This document shows, in pieces, positions 35,373 to 44,840 of a stretch of 64,000 nucleotides of DNA. Numbering within the stretch: the stretch's first letter is position 1; each line of letters begins with the position of its first letter. Both the position numbers and the translations under genes were made by a program. The notes below the pieces were generated by a model, which was given only the letters and a program-made list of their open reading frames with translations, ran no database searches and was not told the DNA's origin. Source of the stretch: Lacinutrix sp. C3R15 (GTDB taxonomy: Bacteria; Bacteroidota; Bacteroidia; Flavobacteriales; Flavobacteriaceae); the NCBI RefSeq assembly GCF_018860825.1, contig NZ_JAHKPZ010000032.1, positions 6,983-70,982 on the forward strand. Reading direction: 5' to 3'.

Positions 35373-38300
35373 AAAACTTTATCTTGCTAGTTGAACTTAT
35401 TTTAAACTCTTCTTTATTTAATAAAAAATTAAAATTTCCCATCGATAATCGCAACCAAGGCACAGGTTCTTCAAAATTAACTTGTGAATTCTTCACCCCT
35501 TTATCTTTCATGTATTTAACAATAGTCATTTCTTCTTTATTCTTACTACTTTGTTGCATCGCCGTTTTATGAAACCTAAATTGAATTCTTCCATCTCCTT
35601 CAAAACCTATTACTTTATACAATCTTTTTGCTAATGAAAGGCCATCTATTTCGTATAACTCATCCTTGTTTTCTTTATAAAACAAAACTAAGTCTCCTTT
35701 TTTAACTTTGTATTTTAATGGTAAATTTGACTTAAGGTGCACCATCGGAACTAGTGAATCATAATTATTTTTGTTACTTAATTTAAAGTATCGTCCAGCA
35801 TCTCTATAATTAACCAACTCAAAACTTCTTTTAATTTTCCCATTTTTATCTTCACCTTCATAAATAGCCATACAATAGTTTTCATCGTTTTGACCATAAA
35901 CCAACTGTTTGTGCTCGTGTCTTGATTTAGACAATGGACTATGTTCTTTAATTTCTAGAGGGTTTTTTACTGAATTTGAATACACACGAACCTTTTTAAT
36001 TGGCACTCGTTTTTCTTTATTCATCCATACAGCATCTACTATTTTGTTTTTTTGTTGGGCATTTTTGGATAACACAAGTACTTTATTTTCAATAGCTTGC
36101 TTTACCTTTTCTTTTACTACCTCATCAATAATATTTTCAATGTCTGTTTTTTTTAGACTTTCTAAATCTTTCCTAATAACATATCTAATCTGCTTATTAT
36201 TCAATGGGTCTTTAATAGCACCATAAATACTGTCTTGATGTAAAGAACCTCTAATAGTATCTCCTTGTTGGTATCTTGGAATTCGTTTTCCTTCTGCATC
36301 TAATTTATAGATTATTTTTCCGTTGGCATCTTTTTTGGGTACCACTTTATTATATGCATCTCTTTCAATTTCTGCAACATATTGTTTTTTACCTCGTATT
36401 CTAATAATTTTTTTAGATTGCTTTTTAACATTATCAGGTGTGTAATGAGAGACTAAGATATCTTCTTCTATTTTTTTTAAATCTTCTTTAAATGTTTTCC
36501 AAGGTTTTGCTGCTTCAATTATAGCTTTAGCTTCTGTTTTGTTTTGTTCATCTTCAAGTTTCCATGCCTTTGCTAAAACATCGTATTTATCTTTGGTCAT
36601 ACACGCTATAGTTATAGCATCTATGGTATGGTGCGTATGTGTACTTCTATCTTTTGGTTTGTAATGTTTGTTACCATGTTCATCAGTGAAAGATTCTTGA
36701 ATACCCCATTGTTTTCTAAACTCTGCAACCATACCTCCTTTTACAGATTCTACTCTTTTAAAATACGATTTTAAATACGCTTGCGAATAGCGTGTTATAA
36801 TACCTGTATCTGGAATTTGACTATTTTTAAAACCTACTTTTGGTTCTTCCCAAATAAACCTTTCGTATTTTCCTTTTAAATAATTACGTTTTAGGTTTAA
36901 ATAATGTCTTCTGCGTATCTTTTTATCTTTAGCTTCTTTAGTAGCAACAGATTTTATAGAACGTGTAATAATTTCTATTTCTCTGCTATAATTTTCAGCT
37001 TCTTTTTTCCAATGAGCAATTCGTGGCAGAATTTCTAAATGATTTCCCAATTCAATTGGCATTTTATTCCCTTTAATATCTCTATTAAACTTTTGACTAC
37101 AAAGCGTTTTGTTCATTTGAGAATTATCTTGCGAAATGCTTCTTGGTATAGTATGCTCTATATCAAAATCTGGATTACTTCCTATTATTTGAGAAATTCC
37201 AATATAATTTCCATCCTCATAAATCTCTTTTTTGTCTTGCTCAATCCAAAGTTGATATCGTAATATATCATCTTCAGTTGGTTCTACTTCTTTATGACTT
37301 TCTGCTAAATAGAGCTTTTTTATTTCTATTATAGCATCTTCACGTTTCTTTTTATTTTCATTCTGGTAATCTTGAATAGCTTTTCTTTTATTGGCATCAT
37401 TAAGTTCACGAGCCATTTCAATATGGATTCTAGTTTTTTCATCTATATCATCATTTAGGATTAAAGCATTCAATACTTTTCGTAATTGATGTAACGCTCG
37501 CATTGCCATAGGGTTCTTTATTGAAGATGTTAATGGACTTCCTAAAACTAGTTTTTTATTACCAAATTCATCTTTAATAATTTTCTTTTTAAAAACATCT
37601 ATATCAGAGGGATGATATAGTTTTTTAATACGTTTTTCGTCTGTGCAATAAATCTCTCCATCTAGATTATTTCCTAAAATAAACTCTACTACTTTTTCGT
37701 CTATTCTTTTAATTTTTACAAACGCACCTTTTTTTAATTGCTTTAAAAGCAAAATATAGTTTTCTTCTAAAATAGTTTCCTTTATATTTTCATCGTCTAT
37801 TTTAAATCTTGTATAAAAAGAATCTAATTTTTTTGAAAGTTGCTTTTTGTAAAGCAATTTTGACTCTTCGGAATAAAAATAATTATTCTCTTTGCATTCT
37901 TTTATTATGGAGTTCACAACAGTAAAACAACCATTTTCAAACTTATGATCTTCAATGATCTTAGCTATTTTAAGTTGAATGTTTAATTGTGATTCTTTGT
38001 TTTTCCAAATATCTTTATCTACTACTTTTTCAATGTTTGCCATAAATACCGCATGAGAATATAATAATCCTTGCTTTAGGTAAGGTGTTATTTTAGTAAT
38101 AGCATTAAGACTTAAACCTGCATAATCCTTTTTTAACTTAATCTTACTATATGCTTTGGCTTTTCTTTCTTCTAACTCAAGTTTCACTTTTGCATAATCA
38201 TATAAATAAGCGTCTGAAGTGGAAACAGAAAGTAAATGCCATAAATCTTTATAATTTACGTTCCTTGTTACTTCTATATTTTTTGAATTAAACGTTTTAT

Positions 38301-39732
38301 AAGTATGTGTTTTAGTATTCCAATCGTCTCCAAAAATATTTTTAAAAGAAGCCGATACAGGACACCCTGCAACGGTATCTGTTGGCTTATAATTAAACCA
38401 ATATTGGTATTCATTTTTTTTTGAAGATTTATAAAACCCAAATGATGCACCTTTTTCAATTAATTCTTTAGCTAAATCTTCAAAATTAAAATGGCCTTTT
38501 TTTCTTAAAAACTTTGGAATTAAATTTAATTTTTCTTCATGAGTTAAAAATCGCAATTTTTTTTCTGATGGTTTACCTATTTTAATAGTATTAAGATATG
38601 TCCACATTCTATATTCTTCAAAATCCGGATGAGAGACAGAGCAACGTGATTTATTTTTCTCAAAGGAACATTTACCTATTAATCCTTTTTGAGATTTTAA
38701 TGGTCGTTGAAAGAAAATAGCTCGATATAATTCTTTAGCTAAACCAGAAAATCGTTTTTCTGGTATTTTTTCGTTTTCATTAATCTCTTTTATTCCTTGA
38801 GTTTTGCAGATAATTATAAACTCTTCTAAATAATGTTCTTCTCTGGCTGTGTATTGATTTCTTATTTTTTCTTTATTGTATAAACTATAAAAATATTGCC
38901 CTAGTGTTTTAAAGTCTCCATCAATCATTGCTTGAGAGATTTCTTTAATTCTCCCTTTTACCTTTCCTAAATCTTCTTTTTTGTTTAATCTTGCAATTAG
39001 TTCTTCATTACATTTTTTAAAGTCCGATTCATTTTTTTTCAAGATCGCTTTTAAAGAATTATATAAGGATTTTAACTTCTTTTCTCCTTCATCTAAATCT
39101 TTAACAAAACCACCTCTTATAGTCTCATCAAGTATTCCAACATTTTGAAAATAGTCTTTCAATGCTAATAAAATGTCTTCATTTGATTCTAATTCTTCTA
39201 TTTGATTTTGAATTTGTGGACAATGTTCTTCAAAAATTCCTTCAGCAGATTGGTCTAAACGGTTACTTAAAAAACCTCTTCTTTGTGCAATATGGTATAA
39301 TGCTCTACCTAACTCAAATAAAGCAACTTTTTGCTTACTTGCTCTATCTCTAAAAGCATAAGGGTTAGTGTTATTTTCTTCACTGGTTCTCAACCATTTT
39401 AAAAATTCTGGATTGAGAGGATAATTTTTAAAATCTGAATTTTTCCATTCTTCAACTTCTTCAACAGTTAAAGGACACATATTATTCCTAGAAAGCACTT
39501 TTAAGGTTTCATACTTCCTTAATTTTCTTCGATATTTAAGTTTTCTTGCACTTCTATAACCTGTACGTTCAGCAGCTCGAGAACTTTCAATTCCTTTTTC
39601 GGATTTTACACCTTCACTAAATATCCTAACTCCTTTGTCTATTAGTGTAAATTCCTTATCATTATTATCTTTCTCTACAATTGCCCAACCAATACTATTA
39701 GTTCCTAAGTCTAAACCTAAAATTTTTGTCAT
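35368..39732 (-). CDS. cas9: CRISPR effector nuclease Cas9 (type II-C)
   Basis: A 1454-aa Cas9 with all nuclease motifs intact: RuvC-I LGLDLGTNSIGWA (Asp8), an arginine-rich bridge helix at about residues 50-80 (RTGYRSARKLKYRRKLRK), RuvC-II IHIEMARELND (Glu772), the HNH motif DFDIEHTIPRS (His860) with Asn883 in QKFNRDIKGN, and RuvC-III HHTIDAITIA (His1035, Asp1038). It cuts DNA that matches the spacer, guided by crRNA:tracrRNA. It is long for a II-C protein but in the range of Bacteroidetes members. It is transcribed toward the array, opposite to cas1-cas2, instead of preceding cas1 as usual. A -7-like box TAAGTTTA lies about 34 bp upstream of the start (complement of 39766-39773). Confidence 0.98.
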   Translation of the reverse strand: MTKILGLDLGTNSIGWAIVEKDNNDKEFTLIDKGVRIFSEGVKSEKGIESSRAAERTGYRSARKLKYRRKLRKYETLKVLSRNNMCPLTVEEVEEWKNSDFKNYPLNPEFLKWLRTSEENNTNPYAFRDRASKQKVALFELGRALYHIAQRRGFLSNRLDQSAEGIFEEHCPQIQNQIEELESNEDILLALKDYFQNVGILDETIRGGFVKDLDEGEKKLKSLYNSLKAILKKNESDFKKCNEELIARLNKKEDLGKVKGRIKEISQAMIDGDFKTLGQYFYSLYNKEKIRNQYTAREEHYLEEFIIICKTQGIKEINENEKIPEKRFSGLAKELYRAIFFQRPLKSQKGLIGKCSFEKNKSRCSVSHPDFEEYRMWTYLNTIKIGKPSEKKLRFLTHEEKLNLIPKFLRKKGHFNFEDLAKELIEKGASFGFYKSSKKNEYQYWFNYKPTDTVAGCPVSASFKNIFGDDWNTKTHTYKTFNSKNIEVTRNVNYKDLWHLLSVSTSDAYLYDYAKVKLELEERKAKAYSKIKLKKDYAGLSLNAITKITPYLKQGLLYSHAVFMANIEKVVDKDIWKNKESQLNIQLKIAKIIEDHKFENGCFTVVNSIIKECKENNYFYSEESKLLYKKQLSKKLDSFYTRFKIDDENIKETILEENYILLLKQLKKGAFVKIKRIDEKVVEFILGNNLDGEIYCTDEKRIKKLYHPSDIDVFKKKIIKDEFGNKKLVLGSPLTSSIKNPMAMRALHQLRKVLNALILNDDIDEKTRIHIEMARELNDANKRKAIQDYQNENKKKREDAIIEIKKLYLAESHKEVEPTEDDILRYQLWIEQDKKEIYEDGNYIGISQIIGSNPDFDIEHTIPRSISQDNSQMNKTLCSQKFNRDIKGNKMPIELGNHLEILPRIAHWKKEAENYSREIEIITRSIKSVATKEAKDKKIRRRHYLNLKRNYLKGKYERFIWEEPKVGFKNSQIPDTGIITRYSQAYLKSYFKRVESVKGGMVAEFRKQWGIQESFTDEHGNKHYKPKDRSTHTHHTIDAITIACMTKDKYDVLAKAWKLEDEQNKTEAKAIIEAAKPWKTFKEDLKKIEEDILVSHYTPDNVKKQSKKIIRIRGKKQYVAEIERDAYNKVVPKKDANGKIIYKLDAEGKRIPRYQQGDTIRGSLHQDSIYGAIKDPLNNKQIRYVIRKDLESLKKTDIENIIDEVVKEKVKQAIENKVLVLSKNAQQKNKIVDAVWMNKEKRVPIKKVRVYSNSVKNPLEIKEHSPLSKSRHEHKQLVYGQNDENYCMAIYEGEDKNGKIKRSFELVNYRDAGRYFKLSNKNNYDSLVPMVHLKSNLPLKYKVKKGDLVLFYKENKDELYEIDGLSLAKRLYKVIGFEGDGRIQFRFHKTAMQQSSKNKEEMTIVKYMKDKGVKNSQVNFEEPVPWLRLSMGNFNFLLNKEEFKISSTSKIKFL

Positions 39733-39790
39733 TTATTTTAACTGTCTGTTTATTATTATTAACTATAAACTTATTATAATTTATTAAATA

Positions 39791-39818
39791 AAAAAATACG
39801 TACATCTACGTATTTTTT
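39791..39818. terminator. Hairpin between cas9 and tracrRNA
   Basis: A perfect 12-bp stem (AAAAAATACGTA / TACGTATTTTTT) with a CATC loop lies between the divergent cas9 and tracrRNA starts. It has terminator form but ends no known transcript; it could insulate or attenuate one of the two promoters. Confidence 0.65.
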
Positions 39819-39835
39819 TTATTCTTTTATTTCAC

Positions 39836-39843
39836 TAAGTTTG
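39836..39843 (+). promoter_or_regulatory. -7 box of the tracrRNA promoter
   Basis: TAAGTTTG matches TAnnTTTG exactly, 13 bp before the anti-repeat begins. A -33 TTG is not evident in the T-rich upstream stretch. Confidence 0.65.
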
Positions 39844-39848
39844 TAACT

Positions 39849-39938
39849 GATTAAAATTTCTAATCTTTAATCTTATCACAATAAGGCTATATGCCGTAGA
39901 TGAAAATCTTTAGTCCTGCTTCGGTAGGACTTTTTTTT
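39849..39938 (+). ncRNA. tracrRNA
   Basis: About 90 nt. The 26-nt anti-repeat (39857-39882) pairs with repeat bases 1-26 with 24 pairs (two G-U) and one 2x2 U/U internal loop. Next comes a nexus hairpin GGC-TATAT-GCC (39885-39895), a small GAT-GAAA-ATC hairpin (39899-39908), and a rho-independent terminator with an 8-bp stem (AGTCCTGC / GTAGGACT), a TTCG tetraloop and eight Ts (39912-39938). The 5' end is set from the -7 box and is approximate. It base-pairs with crRNA and is bound by Cas9. It is encoded divergently from cas9. Confidence 0.92.
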
Positions 39939-39976
39939 ATACCACAACCATACCTAAAAAAAAACACTAACACTCC

Positions 39977-40723
39977 TCAATCCCTAACAGAAACTACTTC
40001 TACTCCAAAAGCATTCGCTCCTGCCAATAAATAATTTTCACCATTTACTTCTTGATAAAAAGCAACACGCAGCATAGCAAATAAAACACCTGTACCACTA
40101 GGTAGTGCTGCAACAGAAAGCGAAAAAGAATCTCCAATATAATCGCGAGCTATCACCAAAGGAGCAGCCATAACACGCGTATACGTTAAAGTTTCAAAAT
40201 CAAAACACACCACGCCAAAAACAAGCTCCATAAAACTAGCCTCTTTAGGAAAACCTACCGTTTGCACATCAAAATGAGTAACGCTTAACAATAAGGCATC
40301 CCAATCAAAAATAAAACTACAAGGTAATAAAACAGGGCGCTTTGGAGTAAAAACAAAACCAGATAAACATTGCTTTCCTAAACTGGTAGAAATACCTTCT
40401 CGCACACAACGAGCTCCTCGGTTTGAAATAGTATCACAATCCTTGATCTTTAAAAACAATTGCATCAATCTACTATGTAAAGTGCCGTCTTTATAACCTA
40501 ATAAAAAAGGCCTAATTGCCTGCTTAAAAATTTTATTTACCTTAGCGCACTTACCAAATTCATTATTACTTTCGCGCACACGAACCATAGTAGGACTCGT
40601 TTTTATTGCCTTTTTAGTAAAACCTCCTCCTGCTACTCTAGCTGTAGGTACTCCTTTTCTATAATAAAAATTAATACCTCCAATAGTACCTTCTAAAAAC
40701 ACAACTCCTTTTTGTTTTGCCAT
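39977..40723 (-). CDS. Protein of unknown function (MAKQKG family), next to tracrRNA
   Basis: A 248-aa protein starting MAKQKGVVFLEGTIGGINFY; the in-frame ATG at 40756 would add 11 atypical residues, so I prefer 40723. I know similar proteins from many Flavobacteriaceae, often in several copies per genome, all beginning MAKQKG-x-x-x-LEGTIGG and continuing with a RESNNEFG block; no function is assigned to them. The remainder is beta-rich (FVFTPKRPVLLPCSFIFDWDA and similar) with no signal peptide or helices crossing a membrane. It ends near the tracrRNA terminator on the opposite strand and lies inside the repeat-bracketed segment with the CRISPR system. A link to immunity is not shown. Confidence 0.75.
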   Translation of the reverse strand: MAKQKGVVFLEGTIGGINFYYRKGVPTARVAGGGFTKKAIKTSPTMVRVRESNNEFGKCAKVNKIFKQAIRPFLLGYKDGTLHSRLMQLFLKIKDCDTISNRGARCVREGISTSLGKQCLSGFVFTPKRPVLLPCSFIFDWDALLLSVTHFDVQTVGFPKEASFMELVFGVVCFDFETLTYTRVMAAPLVIARDYIGDSFSLSVAALPSGTGVLFAMLRVAFYQEVNGENYLLAGANAFGVEVVSVRD

Positions 40724-40869
40724 AACATTTTGGTTAACAGAACTTAAACATAGCATTTTATTTTTTAAAAATCAAGAAAATAGTTAATATATATATAATG
40801 TATATACCAACTATATGCCGACTTTATACCTAGTATATTTCAACATTTATTAAATAATAATAAATAAAA

Positions 40870-40891
40870 AACCCAAGCCTAAGCTTGGGTT
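40870..40891 (-). terminator. Probable icmF terminator
   Basis: A 9-bp stem (AACCCAAGC / GCTTGGGTT) with a CTAA loop and an A run on its left, which reads as a T run for minus-strand transcripts coming from icmF through the repeat copies. Confidence 0.65.
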
Positions 40892-40924
40892 GGTTTGTGT
40901 TATCGTCAAATAATATTAAAAATT

Positions 40925-41067
40925 GAGATGCTTCGCTTTACCCTGAATAACACTTTGCTTGTATTTAACCAAACAACCTTTCATGTCATTCAGAAGGAGG
41001 TACAACTGAAGAATCTTGAACTATTACAATCCTTGTCTTTGAGATGCTTCGCTTTGCTCTGAATGAC
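40925..41067 (+). repeat. Dispersed repeat, copy B
   Basis: About 143 bp, in the same orientation as copy A and nearly identical, beginning GAGATGCTTCGCTTTACC and ending GCTCTGAATGAC. Both the AGAAGGAGGTAC core and the TCATTC / GAATGA ends are preserved. Confidence 0.85.
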
Positions 41068-41182
41068 GTTTTACTTTTATTCAAATAAAACCTTTCATGT
41101 CATTCAGAAGGAGGTACGACTGAAGAATCTTGAACTATTACAATCCTTGTCTTTAAGATGCTTCGATTTGCTCTAAATGACA
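41068..41182 (+). repeat. Dispersed repeat, copy C (tandem with B)
   Basis: About 115 bp of the same unit in the same orientation, directly after copy B. It shares CCTTTCATGTCATTCAGAAG and the AGAATCTTGAACTATTACAA core. Its right end is slightly decayed (CTCTAAATGAC). It lies 15 bp from the end of icmF. Confidence 0.82.
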
Positions 41183-41196
41183 AAGTCGCTCGCTGC

Positions 41197-44100
41197 TTAC
41201 ATATTACGTCTATACTGCCCTCCTACTTCAAACAACGCTGAAGTTATTTCCCCTAAAGAACATACTTTACAAACATCCATTAAGGCTTCAAAAATATTTT
41301 CATTGTTAATGGCTTTCTCTTGTAAATTTTTCAACAGCGCTTTGGTATCATTTCTCTTATGAAGGTTTTCTAAGGTTTTTATTTGAAATTGCTTTTCTTC
41401 TTCTGTTGCTCGTATCACTTCCGCAGGAATTACCGTTGGCGACCCTTTAGAACTTAAAAACGTATTTACACCAACTATTGGAAATTTACCGTTGTGTTTT
41501 AAAGTTTCATAATACAAGCTTTCTTCCTGTATTTTACTACGTTGGTACATGGTTTCCATAGCTCCTAACACACCACCACGTTCTGTAATACGGTCAAATT
41601 CTTGCAATACTGCTTCTTCTACTAAATCGGTTAATTCTTCAATAATAAAAGAACCTTGTATTGGATTTTCGTTTTTATTCAATCCTAATTCTTTATTAAT
41701 AATTAACTGAATAGCCATTGCTCTACGCACAGATTCTTCCGTTGGTGTTGTAATAGCTTCGTCATAAGCGTTAGTATGTAATGAGTTGCAGTTATCATAA
41801 ATAGCATACAGTGCTTGTAGCGTGGTACGTATATCGTTAAAGTCTATTTCTTGAGCATGTAAGCTTCGTCCTGAGGTTTGAATATGGTATTTAAGCATTT
41901 GCGCTCTTGCATTGGCACCATATTTATGCTTCATGGCTTTTGCCCAAATCTTACGTGCTACACGACCAATTACTGCGTATTCTGGATCGATTCCGTTAGA
42001 GAAAAAGAACGATAAGTTAGGACCAAATTTATTGATATCCATTCCACGACTTAAATAATATTCCACGTAAGTGAAACCATTAGATAAGGTTAATGCTAAC
42101 TGTGTAATTGGGTTGGCTCCTGCTTCTGCAATATGGTATCCAGAAATAGAAACCGAATAGAAATTACGCACATTATTGGCAATAAAATACTCTTGTACGT
42201 CTCCCATTAAACGTAAGGCAAACTCGGTAGAAAAAATACAGGTGTTTTGTGCTTGATCTTCTTTTAAAATATCTGCCTGAACGGTTCCTCTAACCTGTGC
42301 AATGGTATTCTTTTTAATTGCTGCATACACATCTGCAGGCAATACTTGATCACCTGTAACACCTAAAAGCATTAAACCTAAACCGTTGTTTCCTTCTGGC
42401 AAATCACCATTATAAGTAGGACGCTCTTTGTCTTTGTATATTTTAGCAATCTTTGCTTCTACTTCTTTTTCAAGGCCATTTTCTTTAATGTATAACTCAC
42501 ATTGTTGGTCTATGGCAGCATTCATAAAGAAACCTAATAACATTGGCGCAGGACCATTAATAGTCATACTTACCGATGTCATTACGTTGGCTAAATCAAA
42601 TCCAGAATACAATTTCTTAGCATCATCTAAACAACAGATACTAACTCCTGCATTACCAATTTTACCGTAAATATCTGGTCTTAAATCAGGATCATTACCA
42701 TAAAGGGTTACACTATCAAAAGCGGTAGACAAACGTTTTGCTGGCAAACCTGCACTTACATAGTGAAAACGTCTGTTGGTACGTTCTGGACCACCTTCTC
42801 CAGCAAACATACGTGCTGGATCTTCTCCTGTACGTTTAAAAGGATATAATCCCGAAGTATACGGAAATTCACCTGGTACATTTTCTTGCAAGGTCCAACG
42901 TAATAAATCACCCCAAGCTTGGTACTTTGGTAAAGCTACTCTAGGGATTTGCAAGTGAGAAAGCGACTCTGAATGTGTTTCTATTTTAATTTCCTTATCT
43001 CTTACTTTAAATGTATAGATAGGGTTTTTGTATTTGTTTACCTTTTCATCCCAACCTGTAATTACTTCCCAGTTGTAAGGATCTAAGTTTAATTTTACAC
43101 GATCAAATTCTGCAATAAGCATTCTTACAAAATCTTTATTGTCTTCTTTTATTTCAAAAGAATCCGAAGCAATTCCTGCTTTATCTAATTCTGGAGTTAC
43201 TTCTAATACAGATTCTAACGTTTTATAAATACCATATAATTTTTGAGCAACTTCTACTTGTGTATTTGCCGTTTTGTCATAGGCACGATTATTTTCAGCT
43301 ATTTCAGAAAGATAACGTGTTCTTGAAGGAGGAATCACAAAGATCTTCTCACTCATTTCATCTGAAATATGGAATGTAGATTTTAAATCTGTATCTGTTT
43401 TTTCTACTAGTTTATCCATGATCGCCTTATACAGCGTGTTCATTCCTGGATCATTAAACTGTGAAGCAATGGTACCATAAACAGGTAGTTCTTCCTGCGG
43501 AATATCCCAAAGATTATTGTTACGCATATATTGTTTTTTTACATCGCGTAAAGCATCTAGAGAGCCTCGTTTATCAAACTTATTGATAGCTACCAAATCT
43601 GCAAAATCTAGCATATCAATTTTTTCTAATTGCGTTGCTGCACCAAATTCTGGAGTCATTACATATAATGCTACATCACTGTGTTCCATGATTTCAGTAT
43701 CACTTTGCCCAATTCCTGATGTTTCTAAAATAATTAAATCATATTCGGCAGCTTTTAAAACCTGAACTGCTTCATTTACATATTTTGATAAAGCTAAATT
43801 AGATTGACGTGTAGCCAAACTACGCATATACACTCTTGGTGAATTAATAGCATTCATACGTATTCTATCTCCTAAAAGAGCTCCTCCAGTTTTTCGTTTA
43901 GAAGGATCTACAGAAACCAAACCAATGGTTTTTTCTGGAAAATCGATTAAAAAACGACGAACAAGCTCATCTACTAAAGAAGATTTTCCTGCACCTCCAG
44001 TTCCTGTAATACCTAAAACAGGAGTTTTAGACGTTTTATTTTTTATATGAATTTTATCTAAAGCATCTTTTGCTACTTCTGGAAAGTTTTCTGCAGAAGA

Positions 44101-44610
44101 AATTACTCTTGCAATTGCTTTAGGGTTTTTAGTTGGCAATAAATCTATTTCACCATTAAGAGAATCACCTATTGCAAAATCTGATTTTTCTACCAAATCA
44201 TTAATCATACCTTGTAATCCCATAGCACGACCATCATCTGGAGAATAAATACGAGCAATACCATAATCCATTAATTCTTTAATTTCTGAAGGAAGAATAA
44301 CGCCTCCTCCACCTCCAAAAATCTGGATGTGTTCTGCACCTCTTTCTTTTAAAAGATCATACATATACTTAAAATACTCATTATGTCCTCCTTGGTAAGA
44401 AGTTAAACAAATGGCATTGGCATCTTCTTGAATAGCTGTATTTACAACTTCTTCCACACTTCTATCATGCCCTAAATGAATAACCTCAACTCCAGTTGCT
44501 TGAATAATTCTACGCATGATGTTTATAGAGGCATCATGTCCATCAAAAAGAGATGCTGCAGTTACAATTCTAACTTTATGCTTTGGCTTATAAGGTGCTA
44601 CTTGTATCAT
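41197..44610 (-). CDS. icmF: Fused isobutyryl-CoA mutase IcmF
   Basis: An 1137-aa fusion. Residues 10-150 form the B12-binding domain, with the cobalamin-ligating His in FDGHDAS. Residues about 190-420 form a MeaI/ArgK-type P-loop GTPase chaperone ([30 protein letters not shown]). The rest is the acyl-CoA mutase barrel ([34 protein letters not shown]). The order B12 - GTPase - mutase is diagnostic of IcmF, which interconverts isobutyryl-CoA and n-butyryl-CoA with adenosylcobalamin; some homologues accept pivalyl- or isovaleryl-CoA. All domains are complete. It is divergent from purU. Confidence 0.93.
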   Translation of the reverse strand: MIQVAPYKPKHKVRIVTAASLFDGHDASINIMRRIIQATGVEVIHLGHDRSVEEVVNTAIQEDANAICLTSYQGGHNEYFKYMYDLLKERGAEHIQIFGGGGGVILPSEIKELMDYGIARIYSPDDGRAMGLQGMINDLVEKSDFAIGDSLNGEIDLLPTKNPKAIARVISSAENFPEVAKDALDKIHIKNKTSKTPVLGITGTGGAGKSSLVDELVRRFLIDFPEKTIGLVSVDPSKRKTGGALLGDRIRMNAINSPRVYMRSLATRQSNLALSKYVNEAVQVLKAAEYDLIILETSGIGQSDTEIMEHSDVALYVMTPEFGAATQLEKIDMLDFADLVAINKFDKRGSLDALRDVKKQYMRNNNLWDIPQEELPVYGTIASQFNDPGMNTLYKAIMDKLVEKTDTDLKSTFHISDEMSEKIFVIPPSRTRYLSEIAENNRAYDKTANTQVEVAQKLYGIYKTLESVLEVTPELDKAGIASDSFEIKEDNKDFVRMLIAEFDRVKLNLDPYNWEVITGWDEKVNKYKNPIYTFKVRDKEIKIETHSESLSHLQIPRVALPKYQAWGDLLRWTLQENVPGEFPYTSGLYPFKRTGEDPARMFAGEGGPERTNRRFHYVSAGLPAKRLSTAFDSVTLYGNDPDLRPDIYGKIGNAGVSICCLDDAKKLYSGFDLANVMTSVSMTINGPAPMLLGFFMNAAIDQQCELYIKENGLEKEVEAKIAKIYKDKERPTYNGDLPEGNNGLGLMLLGVTGDQVLPADVYAAIKKNTIAQVRGTVQADILKEDQAQNTCIFSTEFALRLMGDVQEYFIANNVRNFYSVSISGYHIAEAGANPITQLALTLSNGFTYVEYYLSRGMDINKFGPNLSFFFSNGIDPEYAVIGRVARKIWAKAMKHKYGANARAQMLKYHIQTSGRSLHAQEIDFNDIRTTLQALYAIYDNCNSLHTNAYDEAITTPTEESVRRAMAIQLIINKELGLNKNENPIQGSFIIEELTDLVEEAVLQEFDRITERGGVLGAMETMYQRSKIQEESLYYETLKHNGKFPIVGVNTFLSSKGSPTVIPAEVIRATEEEKQFQIKTLENLHKRNDTKALLKNLQEKAINNENIFEALMDVCKVCSLGEITSALFEVGGQYRRNM

Positions 44611-44840
44611 GTTCTATTTTATATTGCTTTATATTATAAAAATGCACTTTACTTTTTTTAATTTTTACTGTTATAAAAAAAGTTATAAATGTTTCATTCT
44701 TAATAAATCTAAGTTTTAGTGCTACAAATTTACGGAATATTCAAAAAATTTCATCAATTATATTAAATAATATAAAATTGAATCTAAGCTTAAATTTTAT
44801 CTATATTTAAACTAGTTTTACTTATTAATTTTAAGTAGTT

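Noticed and set aside
30603-39732. Classification of the locus as type II-A or II-B
   Set aside because: No csn2 or cas4 gene accompanies cas1, cas2 and cas9, so II-C is the fitting type.
39940-39948. ACCACAACC just after the tracrRNA terminator as a stray repeat end
   Set aside because: It matches only about 8 bases of the repeat end and stands alone; too short to be supported.
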